Shown here in pieces: positions 15,218-22,288 of a stretch of 27,099 nt of DNA. Position numbers and translations under genes: made by a program. Every line of letters begins with the position of its first letter. Within the stretch, counting starts at the first letter, position 1. The notes beneath the pieces are model-generated. The model saw only the letters and a program-made list of their open reading frames with translations, had not been told where the DNA came from and searched no databases. This DNA is from an uncultured Clostridia bacterium. GTDB lineage: Bacteria; Bacillota; Clostridia; Oscillospirales; Acutalibacteraceae. The DNA lies in the NCBI GenBank assembly GCA_937919155.1, contig CALFPM010000044.1, forward strand, positions 1-27,099, given 5' to 3'.

Positions 15218-18200
15218 ATGCTTTACAAGAAAAATTCCGCACCTGCTCTCACAAATGAGCTTTTCAGAAATCCTACTTGTGAATACAGAGGCACACCGTT
15301 CTGGGCATGGAACAGCGACCTCAAGGCAGAGGAGCTTTGCCGTCAGATTGAAATTTTCAAAAAAATGGGTCTTGGCGGTTTCCATATGCACGTGCGCACA
15401 GGTATGTCCACAAACTACCTTTCGGATGAATTCATGTCACTTATCAAGTGTTGCTGTGAAAAGGCTGACAAAGAGCATATGCTCGCCTGGCTTTATGATG
15501 AGGACAGATGGCCCTCAGGTGCGGCGGGCGGTCTTGTTACAAAAGACGAAGAATACAGGGCGCGCTGCCTGCTGATGACAACCGTCCCCTGCGACAACGA
15601 AGATGTTGCCGCAACAATCATTGATTCACGCGCAGAGGGTGGAAGAGAAGGCAAAGGCTGGCTCATCAGCTGCTATGACATTATTCTTGACGAAAACGGT
15701 TTCCTCAAGGATTATAAGATTATCGGCGAGGATGATGAGGCTGAGGGCACAAAATGGTATGCCTATGTCAAAATTCACGCACCCTCACCCTGGTATAACA
15801 ATCAGACATATCTCGACACTCTTAATCCCAAGGCGGTAAAACGCTTTGTCGAGGTCACTCATGAAAGATACAAGCAGGTTATCGGCAAAAACTTCGGCGG
15901 CGTGGTACCTGCAATTTTCACAGACGAGCCTCAGTTCACCCGCAAGGATGTGCTTGATAATTCAACTGACAAAGACGATATCGCAATGCCCTGGACAGAC
16001 GATATCCCTGAAACATACAAGGCACAGTACGGCGAAGATATTCTTGCAACACTGCCCGAAATCTTCTGGGAACTTCCTGACGGCAAGGTATCAACCACAA
16101 GATACCACTATCACGACCATATTTCCGAGCGATTTGCAGAGGCATTTGCCGATGTTTGCGGCTCATGGTGCAGAGAAAACGGAATTGCTCTTACAGGCCA
16201 TATGATGGAAGAACCTACTCTCCACAGCCAGACAGCGGCTCTCGGCGATGCAATGCGCTCATACAGAGGATTTGACCTGCCGGGCATCGATATGCTCTGC
16301 GCAAGCTTTGAGTTCACCACCGCAAAGCAGGCTCAGTCCGCAGTTCATCAGTACGGCAGAGAGGGTATGCTCTCCGAGCTTTACGGCGTTACGGGTTGGG
16401 ACTATGATTTCAGAGGATACAAGCTTCACGGCGACTGGCAGGCTTGCCTTGGCGTTACAATCCGTGTTCCTCACCTTTCCTGGTATGCAATGGGCGGCGA
16501 AGCAAAGCGTGACTACCCCGCATCAATTCACTATCAATCACCTTGGTGGGAAGAATTCTCATACCTTGAAGACCACTTTGCAAGAGTCAACACCGCAATG
16601 ACACGCGGCAAACCCGTTGTCAAGGTCGGTGTTATTCATCCCGTTGAAAGCTTCTGGCTCCATTGGGGTCCCAACGATAAGACCGCACTTATGCGTGAGA
16701 ATATGGACGAGAAATTCCGCAATATTACCGATTGGCTTCTCAAGGGCAGCATTGATTTCAACTTCATCAGCGAATCTCTCTTCCCCTCGCTTTGTGAAAA
16801 TGCATCTGCTCCCCTGCAGGTCGGTGAAATGGCATACGATGCGGTTATTGTTCCCGATTGCGAAACTCTCAGAGCAACAACAATTGAGCGCCTTGAAGCG
16901 TTCAGAAATGCAGGCGGCAAGCTGATTTTCCTCGGCAATGCTCCTGTGTTCACAGACGGCATTCCTGACGGCAGAGGTAAGGCTCTTTACGAGAAATCAA
17001 CCGTTATTCCCTATGACAGAGAAAAACTGCTCAACGCTCTTGAGGAAAACAGAACCGTCACTCTCCGCCTCGCAAACGGCAGACTTTCAGACGGATTCAT
17101 CTATCAGCTCCGCAAGGACGGCAACAGCCGTTGGCTTTTCATCAGCCGTTGCAAAGAGCCATATAACAAGGATTGCATCCGCGAAAACAACCTGCGCATA
17201 AGCATTAACGGCGAATTCACACCTTATGTTTATGACACAATAAGCGGCGATATTTATCCCATTGCCTGTCAATACATAAACGGCAACACCGTTATTGCAA
17301 AAACTCTGTTTGACTATGACAGCCTTCTTCTCAGACTTGACGAAGGCAAGGCAGAAGTAAAGGTTGAGCCTGAAAGTGAAGTTATCATCACAGACACAAA
17401 AGCAATGCCTGCGCTTGTGCCTTACACCCTTTCGGAGCAAAACGCACTTCTGCTTGACATGGCAGAATTCACCCTTGACGGCGGCGATTTTATGGCAGAG
17501 GAAGAAATTCTGCGCCTTGACAACGTGTGCCGTGAAATGGTGGGCTTTGTTAAGCGCGGCGGTAACGTTGCTCAGCCCTGGGTTATTGAGCCCGAAACCA
17601 TAGAGCATTATTTAACCCTCAGATTCAGAATAAACAGCGAAATCGAATACAGCGGTGCAGAGCTTGCTCTTGAAGACGCTGAAAAAGCAAAGATTAAATT
17701 CAACGGTGCAGAAATTGCAAACGCAATCACAGGCTGGTACACCGATAAAGATATCAAGACCGTTGCTCTCACAGATATTCATAAAGGTGAAAACATTCTT
17801 GAAGTTACCCTGCCTTTCGGCAAGCGCACAAATACAGAATGGTGCTACATTCTCGGCGATTTCGGCGTAAAAGTTATCGGCAGAGCAAAGGTTATAACCG
17901 CACTTCCCGAAAAGCTCGGCTTCGGCTCAATCATTTCTCAGGGTCTGCCCTTCTACGGCGGAAATATCACCTATCACCTCGAAGCCGAAGGCAACAGCCT
18001 TCGTGTTGAGGCAACAAGATACAGAGGCGCTCTCATATCCGTTGCCGTTGACGGCGAAGAAAAGGGCAAGATTGTTTATCCTCCATATCAGCTCAATGTT
18101 GACGGACTTGCAGACGGCAGCCACAAGGTTGATATCACCCTTTTCGGAAACAGATACAATGCATTTGGTCCCGTGCATCTTACCGATGTCAAGCATTCAT

Positions 18201-18304
18201 GGCACGGCCCCGGAGCATGGCGCAGCGATGAAGAATGCTGGAGCTACGAATACATACTCCGCGATGTTGGTATCCTTGCAAGACCGGTTATAACAATAAA
18301 ATAA
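15218..18304 (+). CDS. GH106-like glycoside hydrolase (alpha-L-rhamnosidase-like), cytoplasmic
   Basis: A protein of 1028 residues. The N-terminal part (FRNPTCEYRGTPFWAWN, LGGFHMHVRTGM, LAWLYDEDRWPSG) and the IFTDEPQF motif (Glu237 as likely catalytic acid) match the large glycosyl hydrolases grouped with family GH106, whose studied members release alpha-L-rhamnose. A glutamine-amidotransferase-like region (about 545-590: YDAVIVPDCETL, GGKLIFLG) and galactose-binding-like beta domains (about 800-1028) follow, as in the family. No signal peptide, so the substrate must be imported. Exact sugar specificity cannot be told. AAAGGAG overlaps the preceding stop, marking an operon with the metallophosphoesterase. 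A terminator follows 18 bases after the stop. Confidence 0.8.
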   Translation: MLYKKNSAPALTNELFRNPTCEYRGTPFWAWNSDLKAEELCRQIEIFKKMGLGGFHMHVRTGMSTNYLSDEFMSLIKCCCEKADKEHMLAWLYDEDRWPSGAAGGLVTKDEEYRARCLLMTTVPCDNEDVAATIIDSRAEGGREGKGWLISCYDIILDENGFLKDYKIIGEDDEAEGTKWYAYVKIHAPSPWYNNQTYLDTLNPKAVKRFVEVTHERYKQVIGKNFGGVVPAIFTDEPQFTRKDVLDNSTDKDDIAMPWTDDIPETYKAQYGEDILATLPEIFWELPDGKVSTTRYHYHDHISERFAEAFADVCGSWCRENGIALTGHMMEEPTLHSQTAALGDAMRSYRGFDLPGIDMLCASFEFTTAKQAQSAVHQYGREGMLSELYGVTGWDYDFRGYKLHGDWQACLGVTIRVPHLSWYAMGGEAKRDYPASIHYQSPWWEEFSYLEDHFARVNTAMTRGKPVVKVGVIHPVESFWLHWGPNDKTALMRENMDEKFRNITDWLLKGSIDFNFISESLFPSLCENASAPLQVGEMAYDAVIVPDCETLRATTIERLEAFRNAGGKLIFLGNAPVFTDGIPDGRGKALYEKSTVIPYDREKLLNALEENRTVTLRLANGRLSDGFIYQLRKDGNSRWLFISRCKEPYNKDCIRENNLRISINGEFTPYVYDTISGDIYPIACQYINGNTVIAKTLFDYDSLLLRLDEGKAEVKVEPESEVIITDTKAMPALVPYTLSEQNALLLDMAEFTLDGGDFMAEEEILRLDNVCREMVGFVKRGGNVAQPWVIEPETIEHYLTLRFRINSEIEYSGAELALEDAEKAKIKFNGAEIANAITGWYTDKDIKTVALTDIHKGENILEVTLPFGKRTNTEWCYILGDFGVKVIGRAKVITALPEKLGFGSIISQGLPFYGGNITYHLEAEGNSLRVEATRYRGALISVAVDGEEKGKIVYPPYQLNVDGLADGSHKVDITLFGNRYNAFGPVHLTDVKHSWHGPGAWRSDEECWSYEYILRDVGILARPVITIK

Positions 18305-18321
18305 CTCCACACACACAACAA

Positions 18322-18360
18322 CACCCCGAAGCGAAAAGCTTCGGGGTGAAGTTTGTTTGA
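18322..18360. terminator. Hairpin between the convergent GH106-like and second LRR genes
   Basis: CACCCCGAAGC at 18322-18332 pairs exactly with 18338-18348 (11 bp, GC-rich, GAAAA loop). The following bases are only moderately T-rich on either strand (AAGTTTGTTT on plus, TTGTTGTGT on minus), so it is a plausible bidirectional terminator without a strong T-run. Confidence 0.65.
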
Positions 18361-18369
18361 TGATATTTA

Positions 18370-19731
18370 TCAACTGAGATAAAATTTTGTAAAACCGAAC
18401 AGTTTTTTGAAGAATCCGATTATTTTATCAAATAAACCTGCCTTTGAGGTCATAACCTGCTCATCCTCTGCAAGCACCTCACCATCCTCACTGATAACTC
18501 TGACCGTGAACGTTGTATCACCGCTTGATTCAGGTGTGATTATACAGATTTTACCATCATCAGAAACATCATAAGAAAAGTTCGTGTTGTTTGCACTCCA
18601 CTCAATATATGCACCGTCAGGGACTTGATTTGTGATTTTGACTCTAAGTTCAGCGCCGTCACCAAAACTTATTCTTCTCTGCGTAGGAACCAGAAGTTCT
18701 GCAATTACAAGCTGAGGAATATTTTCCTCCTCAACAACAGTTTTACATTCAAGACATCTTTTAACCTTTTTGCCTTGCATTTCGTATGTAGGATTCTGAA
18801 TTATTTCCCAATCGCCTGCGGTATGTTTTTCAGCGGGTATTTCCTCTGTTGCAATACTTCCGCACACACATTCGCCCTTCATAATTCCCGATTCTTCACA
18901 AGTTGCCTCTTTATGAACCGAGAAATCATAATCGTGCTCGTGTAAAAAGTGTATGGTTGCCCCATTAAGATTTTCGTTTCTTTCGTTAATAATAATTTTG
19001 TTCCAATCATCTTCGCTGCCCTGATAATAAATGTCAGAAAGTGAGGGACAATCATCAAAAGCTACTCTGTCTATCAAACTTACACTTTCAGGTATGTAAA
19101 TTTTTGTCAAGGCTCTGCAAGTTGCAAACGCGCCCTGATGTATTGTGGACACGCCTTCACCCATTACAACATTTTCAAGGGCTATGCAACAGTTAAACAT
19201 GCCTGGACCAATAACTTTTAAACTTCCCGGAATTTCAGCATATTTCAAACCTGTGCAGTAATAAAAGACATTCTGACCGACTTCAACAAGACTTTCAGGT
19301 AATGATATCTCAACTAACGAAAGGCAACCCGAGAAACCCCAATCGTCTATCTTTTCAACACCCTCGTTTATAACTATTTGTTTGGCGGTGCAATGCTCAA
19401 AGGCGCCATCACAGATTGTTTTGACAGAAGATGGAATTTCAAGGCTGGTGATTGATTGACAAGCATAAAACGCCTCATCACCAATGGCTACAACAGGATA
19501 ACCGTCAATTAAAGAAGGTATTATGATATCTCCTGTGGCAGATGTATCACATTCTTCAATTGTGGCATTTCCGCTTTCATCAACTGAATAGGAATATATT
19601 CCGCTTGTATAGGTTGTTGCTGCCTCCGCTTTAGTGGAGAAAAAAACGACAAAACCTGCAAGAGGTACGGCGCCAAACACAATTACAGCCACAAGAAATG
19701 TTGACAATGTGCGCTTAAGAATGTTTTTCAT
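18370..19731 (-). CDS. Secreted LRR_5 surface protein with Ig-like domain and cationic tail
   Basis: A protein of 453 residues. It has a signal peptide (about 1-37, ending KAEAA) and BspA-like repeats (about 60-250, e.g. IPSSVKTICDGAFEHC). A cysteine-containing segment with the HDYDFSVHKEATCEESG and GECVCGS pattern is repeated in weaker form, and an Ig-like domain (about 330-425) follows. The end is an amphipathic Lys/Phe tail (GLFDKIIGFFKKLFGFTK). The tail type differs from the first LRR protein. The ATG at 19731 follows GGAGG (minus strand, 19744-19740) by 8 bases; an ATG at 19746 lies upstream of that site and is rejected. Expression should depend on the structured leader and terminator at 19747-19897. 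Ligand unknown. Confidence 0.88.
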   Translation of the reverse strand: MKNILKRTLSTFLVAVIVFGAVPLAGFVVFFSTKAEAATTYTSGIYSYSVDESGNATIEECDTSATGDIIIPSLIDGYPVVAIGDEAFYACQSITSLEIPSSVKTICDGAFEHCTAKQIVINEGVEKIDDWGFSGCLSLVEISLPESLVEVGQNVFYYCTGLKYAEIPGSLKVIGPGMFNCCIALENVVMGEGVSTIHQGAFATCRALTKIYIPESVSLIDRVAFDDCPSLSDIYYQGSEDDWNKIIINERNENLNGATIHFLHEHDYDFSVHKEATCEESGIMKGECVCGSIATEEIPAEKHTAGDWEIIQNPTYEMQGKKVKRCLECKTVVEEENIPQLVIAELLVPTQRRISFGDGAELRVKITNQVPDGAYIEWSANNTNFSYDVSDDGKICIITPESSGDTTFTVRVISEDGEVLAEDEQVMTSKAGLFDKIIGFFKKLFGFTKFYLS

Positions 19732-19746
19732 TTGCAAAACCTCCAT

Positions 19747-19790
19747 AAAATAAAAAGTGCGCAGCCGAAGCTACGCACGAAAAACGTAGC
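19747..19790 (-). terminator. Leader terminator with overlapping antiterminator, upstream of second LRR gene
   Basis: On the minus strand GTGCGTAGC (19778-19770), a TTCG loop and GCTGCGCAC (19765-19757) form a 9-bp stem with one G-U pair, followed by TTTTTATTTT: a strong intrinsic terminator lying just before the LRR ribosome binding site. GCTACG at 19790-19785 can instead pair with CGTAGC at 19775-19770, the left arm of the terminator. The two hairpins exclude each other, as in riboswitch or attenuator expression platforms. Confidence 0.8.
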
Positions 19791-19797
19791 CTCGTTT

Positions 19798-19897
19798 ATT
19801 GCCGCGACACAACCTTAACCCAAATCAGAATAAGGAAACAAAGCATACGCTTTTACCAAGCATATACTGATTCGGGGCAATTATTCGGATGTGTCGC
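19798..19897 (-). ncRNA. Unassigned structured leader RNA (riboswitch-like) of the second LRR gene
   Basis: The predicted transcript begins at about 19897 with GCGACACA, which pairs exactly with TGTGTCGC at 19811-19804 and closes an approximately 94-nt domain. Inside, CCCGAATCAG (19876-19867) pairs with CTGATTTGGG (19828-19819), one G-U, and ATATGCTT (19865-19858) pairs with AAGCGTAT (19852-19845), one G-U, around a 5-base loop. Further exact complements cross these helices: GAATAA (19886-19881) with TTATTC (19833-19828), CCTTA (19835-19831) with TAAGG (19817-19813), and ATTGCC (19881-19876) with GGCAAT (19803-19798). These could be pseudoknots or alternative states. I could not match it to the conserved motifs of riboswitch classes I know. 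The ligand is unknown; function is inferred from the fold plus the terminator at 19747. Confidence 0.65.
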
Positions 19898-19903
19898 AAT
19901 TGC

Positions 19904-19932
19904 AGTATACCACATAAAAATGAATTTATCAA
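19904..19932 (-). promoter_or_regulatory. Promoter of the structured leader and second LRR gene
   Basis: On the minus strand TTGATA (19932-19927) and TATACT (19909-19904) are 17 bases apart. Transcription should start near 19897, exactly at the first base of the closing helix of the leader RNA. This agreement supports both the promoter and the RNA. Confidence 0.75.
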
Positions 19933-19979
19933 TAAAGAACTTAATTAAAATCAATATAAGTATTAATTATGTCCCCTAC

Positions 19980-20008
19980 TTGACACCGCAATTTATTTGT
20001 GATATTCT
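19980..20008 (+). promoter_or_regulatory. Promoter of the XRE regulator-fucosidase pair
   Basis: TTGACA at 19980-19985 and TATTCT at 20003-20008 with a 17-base spacer; transcription start near 20015. A leader of about 100 nt follows before the ATG at 20114, beginning with the 24-bp palindrome at 20019-20042. Confidence 0.65.
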
Positions 20009-20018
20009 ATTTACTGTG

Positions 20019-20042
20019 TAAATAAACAAATTTGTTTATTTA
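20019..20042. promoter_or_regulatory. Perfect 24-bp palindrome, candidate operator
   Basis: TAAATAAACAAA at 20019-20030 is followed directly by its exact reverse complement at 20031-20042. It lies a few bases after the predicted transcription start of the XRE gene. The position and dyad symmetry suit a repressor dimer that blocks transcription, most simply the XRE protein acting on its own gene and on the fucosidase. That assignment is inference. No T-run of terminator type follows, and an AT-only stem with no loop bases is a poor RNA hairpin. Confidence 0.6.
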
Positions 20043-20113
20043 TAAAATAAATAGGAATGAAGCGGATATTCCGCTTCCCATTTCCCAACCAAAATTCAGA
20101 AAGGAGGAGTCCG

Positions 20114-20476
20114 ATGTTTGTCCCGACAGCTTTCGGCATAATGCTTAAGCAAGTCAGAGAAGACGCAAAGCTTTCCCAGGGCGAGCTTGCAGATGTGCTT
20201 GGCAAAACCGCACAGTACATAAGCAACATCGAAAAGGGCAAGAATAATTCCCCGCCGGATGATGCGGACCTGATAAAGCTTATCAGCAGGCTTGCGTTAA
20301 ATGATGCAGACGCCGAAAAATTCAGACTCCTCGCCTATGCAGACCGCGGGATGCTTCCGCCCGAAATGTTTGCATATATTTCGGACTCCCCCGCCCTTTT
20401 GGGAATCATCAGATACGCCATGAACAATGAACTTCCCGAGAATTTTTGGAAAAGTTTGTTTGAGAATATTAATTAA
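20114..20476 (+). CDS. XRE-family HTH transcriptional regulator
   Basis: A protein of 120 residues with an N-terminal Cro/C1-type helix-turn-helix (about 5-60: FGIMLKQVREDAKLSQGELADVLGKTAQYISNIEKGK), followed by a helical C-terminal part of about 60 residues with no domain I recognise. It should bind DNA as a dimer. The start at 20114 is set by AAGGAGG at 20101-20107; an in-frame ATG at 20057 precedes that site and would cross the leader. The fucosidase gene begins 21 bases after its stop, so the two are probably co-transcribed and it may control sugar use. A phage repressor is unlikely: there are no phage genes around. Confidence 0.82.
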   Translation: MFVPTAFGIMLKQVREDAKLSQGELADVLGKTAQYISNIEKGKNNSPPDDADLIKLISRLALNDADAEKFRLLAYADRGMLPPEMFAYISDSPALLGIIRYAMNNELPENFWKSLFENIN

Positions 20477-20497
20477 TCAAAAGAGAGGTAAAGACAC

Positions 20498-21919
20498 ATG
20501 AGTAAAACCCCCGATTTTGTTAAATATGCCGCCTCAATTGTGCCCAGTGAACGCCAGATAAAATGGCAGGAAACTGAATTCTATGCTTTTTTTCATTTCG
20601 GAATGAACACATTCACAAATTCCGAATGGGGAAACGGCAATGAGGACCCTGAGCTTTTCAATCCCGAAAAGCTTGACTGCCGTCAGTGGGCAAAGGTATG
20701 CCAGCTTTCAGGTATGAAAGGTCTTATTCTTACTGCAAAACACCATGACGGATTCTGCCTCTGGCCCAGCGCATATACCGACCATTGCGTGCGTTCAAGC
20801 AAATGGAAAGACGGCAAGGGCGATGTTGTTGCCGAATGTGCAAAGGCTTGCAAGGAATTCGGAATCAAATTCGGAATTTATGTTTCACCCTGGGACAGAC
20901 ACGAGCCCACCTACGGAACAGGTGAAGCATACAACAGATTTTTCAAAAATCAGCTTCGCGAGCTTCTTACCGCATACGGCGAACTTTTCTGTGTCTGGTT
21001 TGACGGTGCCTGCGGCGAGGGTGCAAACGGCAAAAAGCAGGAATACGACTGGGAAGGCTACTACAAGCTTATCCGTGAGCTTCAGCCCAATGCAACAATC
21101 AACATCTGCGGCCCCGATGTGCGTTGGTGCGGCAACGAGGCAGGTGTGTGCAGAAAGAGCGAATGGAGCGTTGTGCCTTATTGGCACTCCAACAGCGAGC
21201 TGATTGCCGCAGCAAGCCAGAAGGATGTTTCAAAGCCTCCGAAAAAAATAAATCCCACTGCCCTTGACCTGGGCAGCAGGAAGGCTATTAAAAATTGCAA
21301 CAAGCTTATATGGTACCCTGCAGAGGTGGATACCTCAATCAGAAAAGGTTGGTTTTATCACCCTGACGAGGATTATTCCGTAAAACCCTTGTCAAAACTT
21401 ATGGAGATATACTACAACTCGGTTGGCGCGAATGCCAACTTCCTGCTCAATATTCCGCCAACTCCCGAAGGAAAGATTGCGGAAAAGGATCTTGAAACCC
21501 TGCTTGCAATGGGCGCACAGCTTGAAATTGATTTTAACGAAAACCTTGCAGATAATTCAATCGTTACCGACAACCGCCACCTTGACGAAAACCACACAGG
21601 TCAGATGGCGCTCAGCGAATATCCCGACAGCTATTGGCATTCGGGTGATGACCCTGAGGGTGCCGAGCTGATTCTTGACCTTGGCGATGAATATGATATT
21701 GACAAAATCGTTCTCGGCGAGAACATAAGAACAGGTCAGCAGATTGAGAAGTTCACTCTTTATGCTCAGGTAAAAGGCAAATGGAAAAAGCTTGCAGCAG
21801 AAACAACCATCGGCTACAAGCGCATCTGCCGCTTCAAAGAAATCAGAGTGCGCTACTTCAAGCTTGTTATCGAAAAAGCAAGATGCTTTGCAACAATCTC
21901 AAAATTTGAGGCTTATTAA
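20498..21919 (+). CDS. GH29 alpha-L-fucosidase, cytoplasmic
   Basis: A protein of 473 residues. The catalytic barrel (about 1-340) shows FYAFFHFGMNTFTNSEWG, LTAKHHDGFCLWPS, KFGIYVSPWDRHEP, and the nucleophile in FCVWFDGACGEG (Asp169), typical of retaining GH29 fucosidases, most like the subfamily acting on branched fucosides. A C-terminal discoidin-like beta domain (about 375-473, SYWHSGDDPEGAELILDLG) is present, as in many members. There is no signal peptide, so it should act on imported fucosyl oligosaccharides. AGAGAGG precedes the start. Its stop overlaps the convergent ArsC-like gene by 4 bases. No fucose uptake or catabolic genes are in the window, so downstream metabolism is coded elsewhere. 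Confidence 0.92.
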   Translation: MSKTPDFVKYAASIVPSERQIKWQETEFYAFFHFGMNTFTNSEWGNGNEDPELFNPEKLDCRQWAKVCQLSGMKGLILTAKHHDGFCLWPSAYTDHCVRSSKWKDGKGDVVAECAKACKEFGIKFGIYVSPWDRHEPTYGTGEAYNRFFKNQLRELLTAYGELFCVWFDGACGEGANGKKQEYDWEGYYKLIRELQPNATINICGPDVRWCGNEAGVCRKSEWSVVPYWHSNSELIAAASQKDVSKPPKKINPTALDLGSRKAIKNCNKLIWYPAEVDTSIRKGWFYHPDEDYSVKPLSKLMEIYYNSVGANANFLLNIPPTPEGKIAEKDLETLLAMGAQLEIDFNENLADNSIVTDNRHLDENHTGQMALSEYPDSYWHSGDDPEGAELILDLGDEYDIDKIVLGENIRTGQQIEKFTLYAQVKGKWKKLAAETTIGYKRICRFKEIRVRYFKLVIEKARCFATISKFEAY

Positions 21920-22257
21920 TCCCACTCTTTCCAGATTTCGGGGCAATAACCTACGGTTGCTTTTTTGCCGTTACGGACAATGGGGGTCTTGAAAAGTTCG
22001 CCGTGCTCAAGAAGCTTTTCTTCAACAGCTTCCTTGCTTGCAAGGTACTTTATGAAATGCTTTTCATAGGCTTTGGATTTCTCATCAATAAGAGCCTCCA
22101 TTGAGCCGACTGCGGTTTTAACACTCTGATATTCGCCCTTACTCAGATTCTTCTGCGTAAGGTCAATAAACTGAAACTTTATGTTTCTTTCCTTGAAATA
22201 TCTCTGAGCTTTTTTGGTGTCAAAGCATTTGTTTGTTCCGAAAATCTGTATATTCAT
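21916..22257 (-). CDS. ArsC/Spx-family thioredoxin-fold protein
   Basis: A protein of 113 residues with the ArsC-type fold: MNIQIFGTNKCFDTKKAQRYF at the N-terminus with Cys11, then a helical middle, and KTPIVRNGKKATVGY with the conserved Thr-Pro and Arg near the end. The second cysteine of the Spx CXXC switch is missing (Cys11-Phe-Asp-Thr14), so it is closer to YffB/ArsC-like proteins of unsettled role than to classical Spx. The ATG at 22257 follows GGAGG by 7 bases; longer upstream in-frame starts are rejected. It runs divergently from the CCA-adding enzyme (31 bases) and overlaps the fucosidase end by 4 bases. Confidence 0.85.
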   Translation of the reverse strand: MNIQIFGTNKCFDTKKAQRYFKERNIKFQFIDLTQKNLSKGEYQSVKTAVGSMEALIDEKSKAYEKHFIKYLASKEAVEEKLLEHGELFKTPIVRNGKKATVGYCPEIWKEWD

Positions 22258-22288
22258 ATAAAACCTCCGAATTAATGGTAATAATATT

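Noticed and set aside
13826..15391. Long minus-strand frames (about 240 codons each) opposite the metallophosphoesterase
   Set aside because: They lie fully antisense to a clear gene with all catalytic motifs, have no ribosome binding sites, and their translations are rich in Cys, His and Val in the manner of shadow frames.
19798..19897. c-di-GMP riboswitch upstream of the LRR gene
   Set aside because: Tempting from the adhesin context, but neither the class I GCACAGGGCAAACC-type core nor the class II core seen in Clostridium examples is present. The fold is left unassigned.
20057..20113. Longer N-terminus of the XRE regulator from ATG 20057
   Set aside because: The extra residues are not HTH-like and a strong ribosome binding site lies at 20101-20107 before ATG 20114.
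20114..20476. Prophage repressor or defence-island regulator
   Set aside because: No integrase, phage structural, toxin or nuclease genes occur nearby; the only close partner is the fucosidase.
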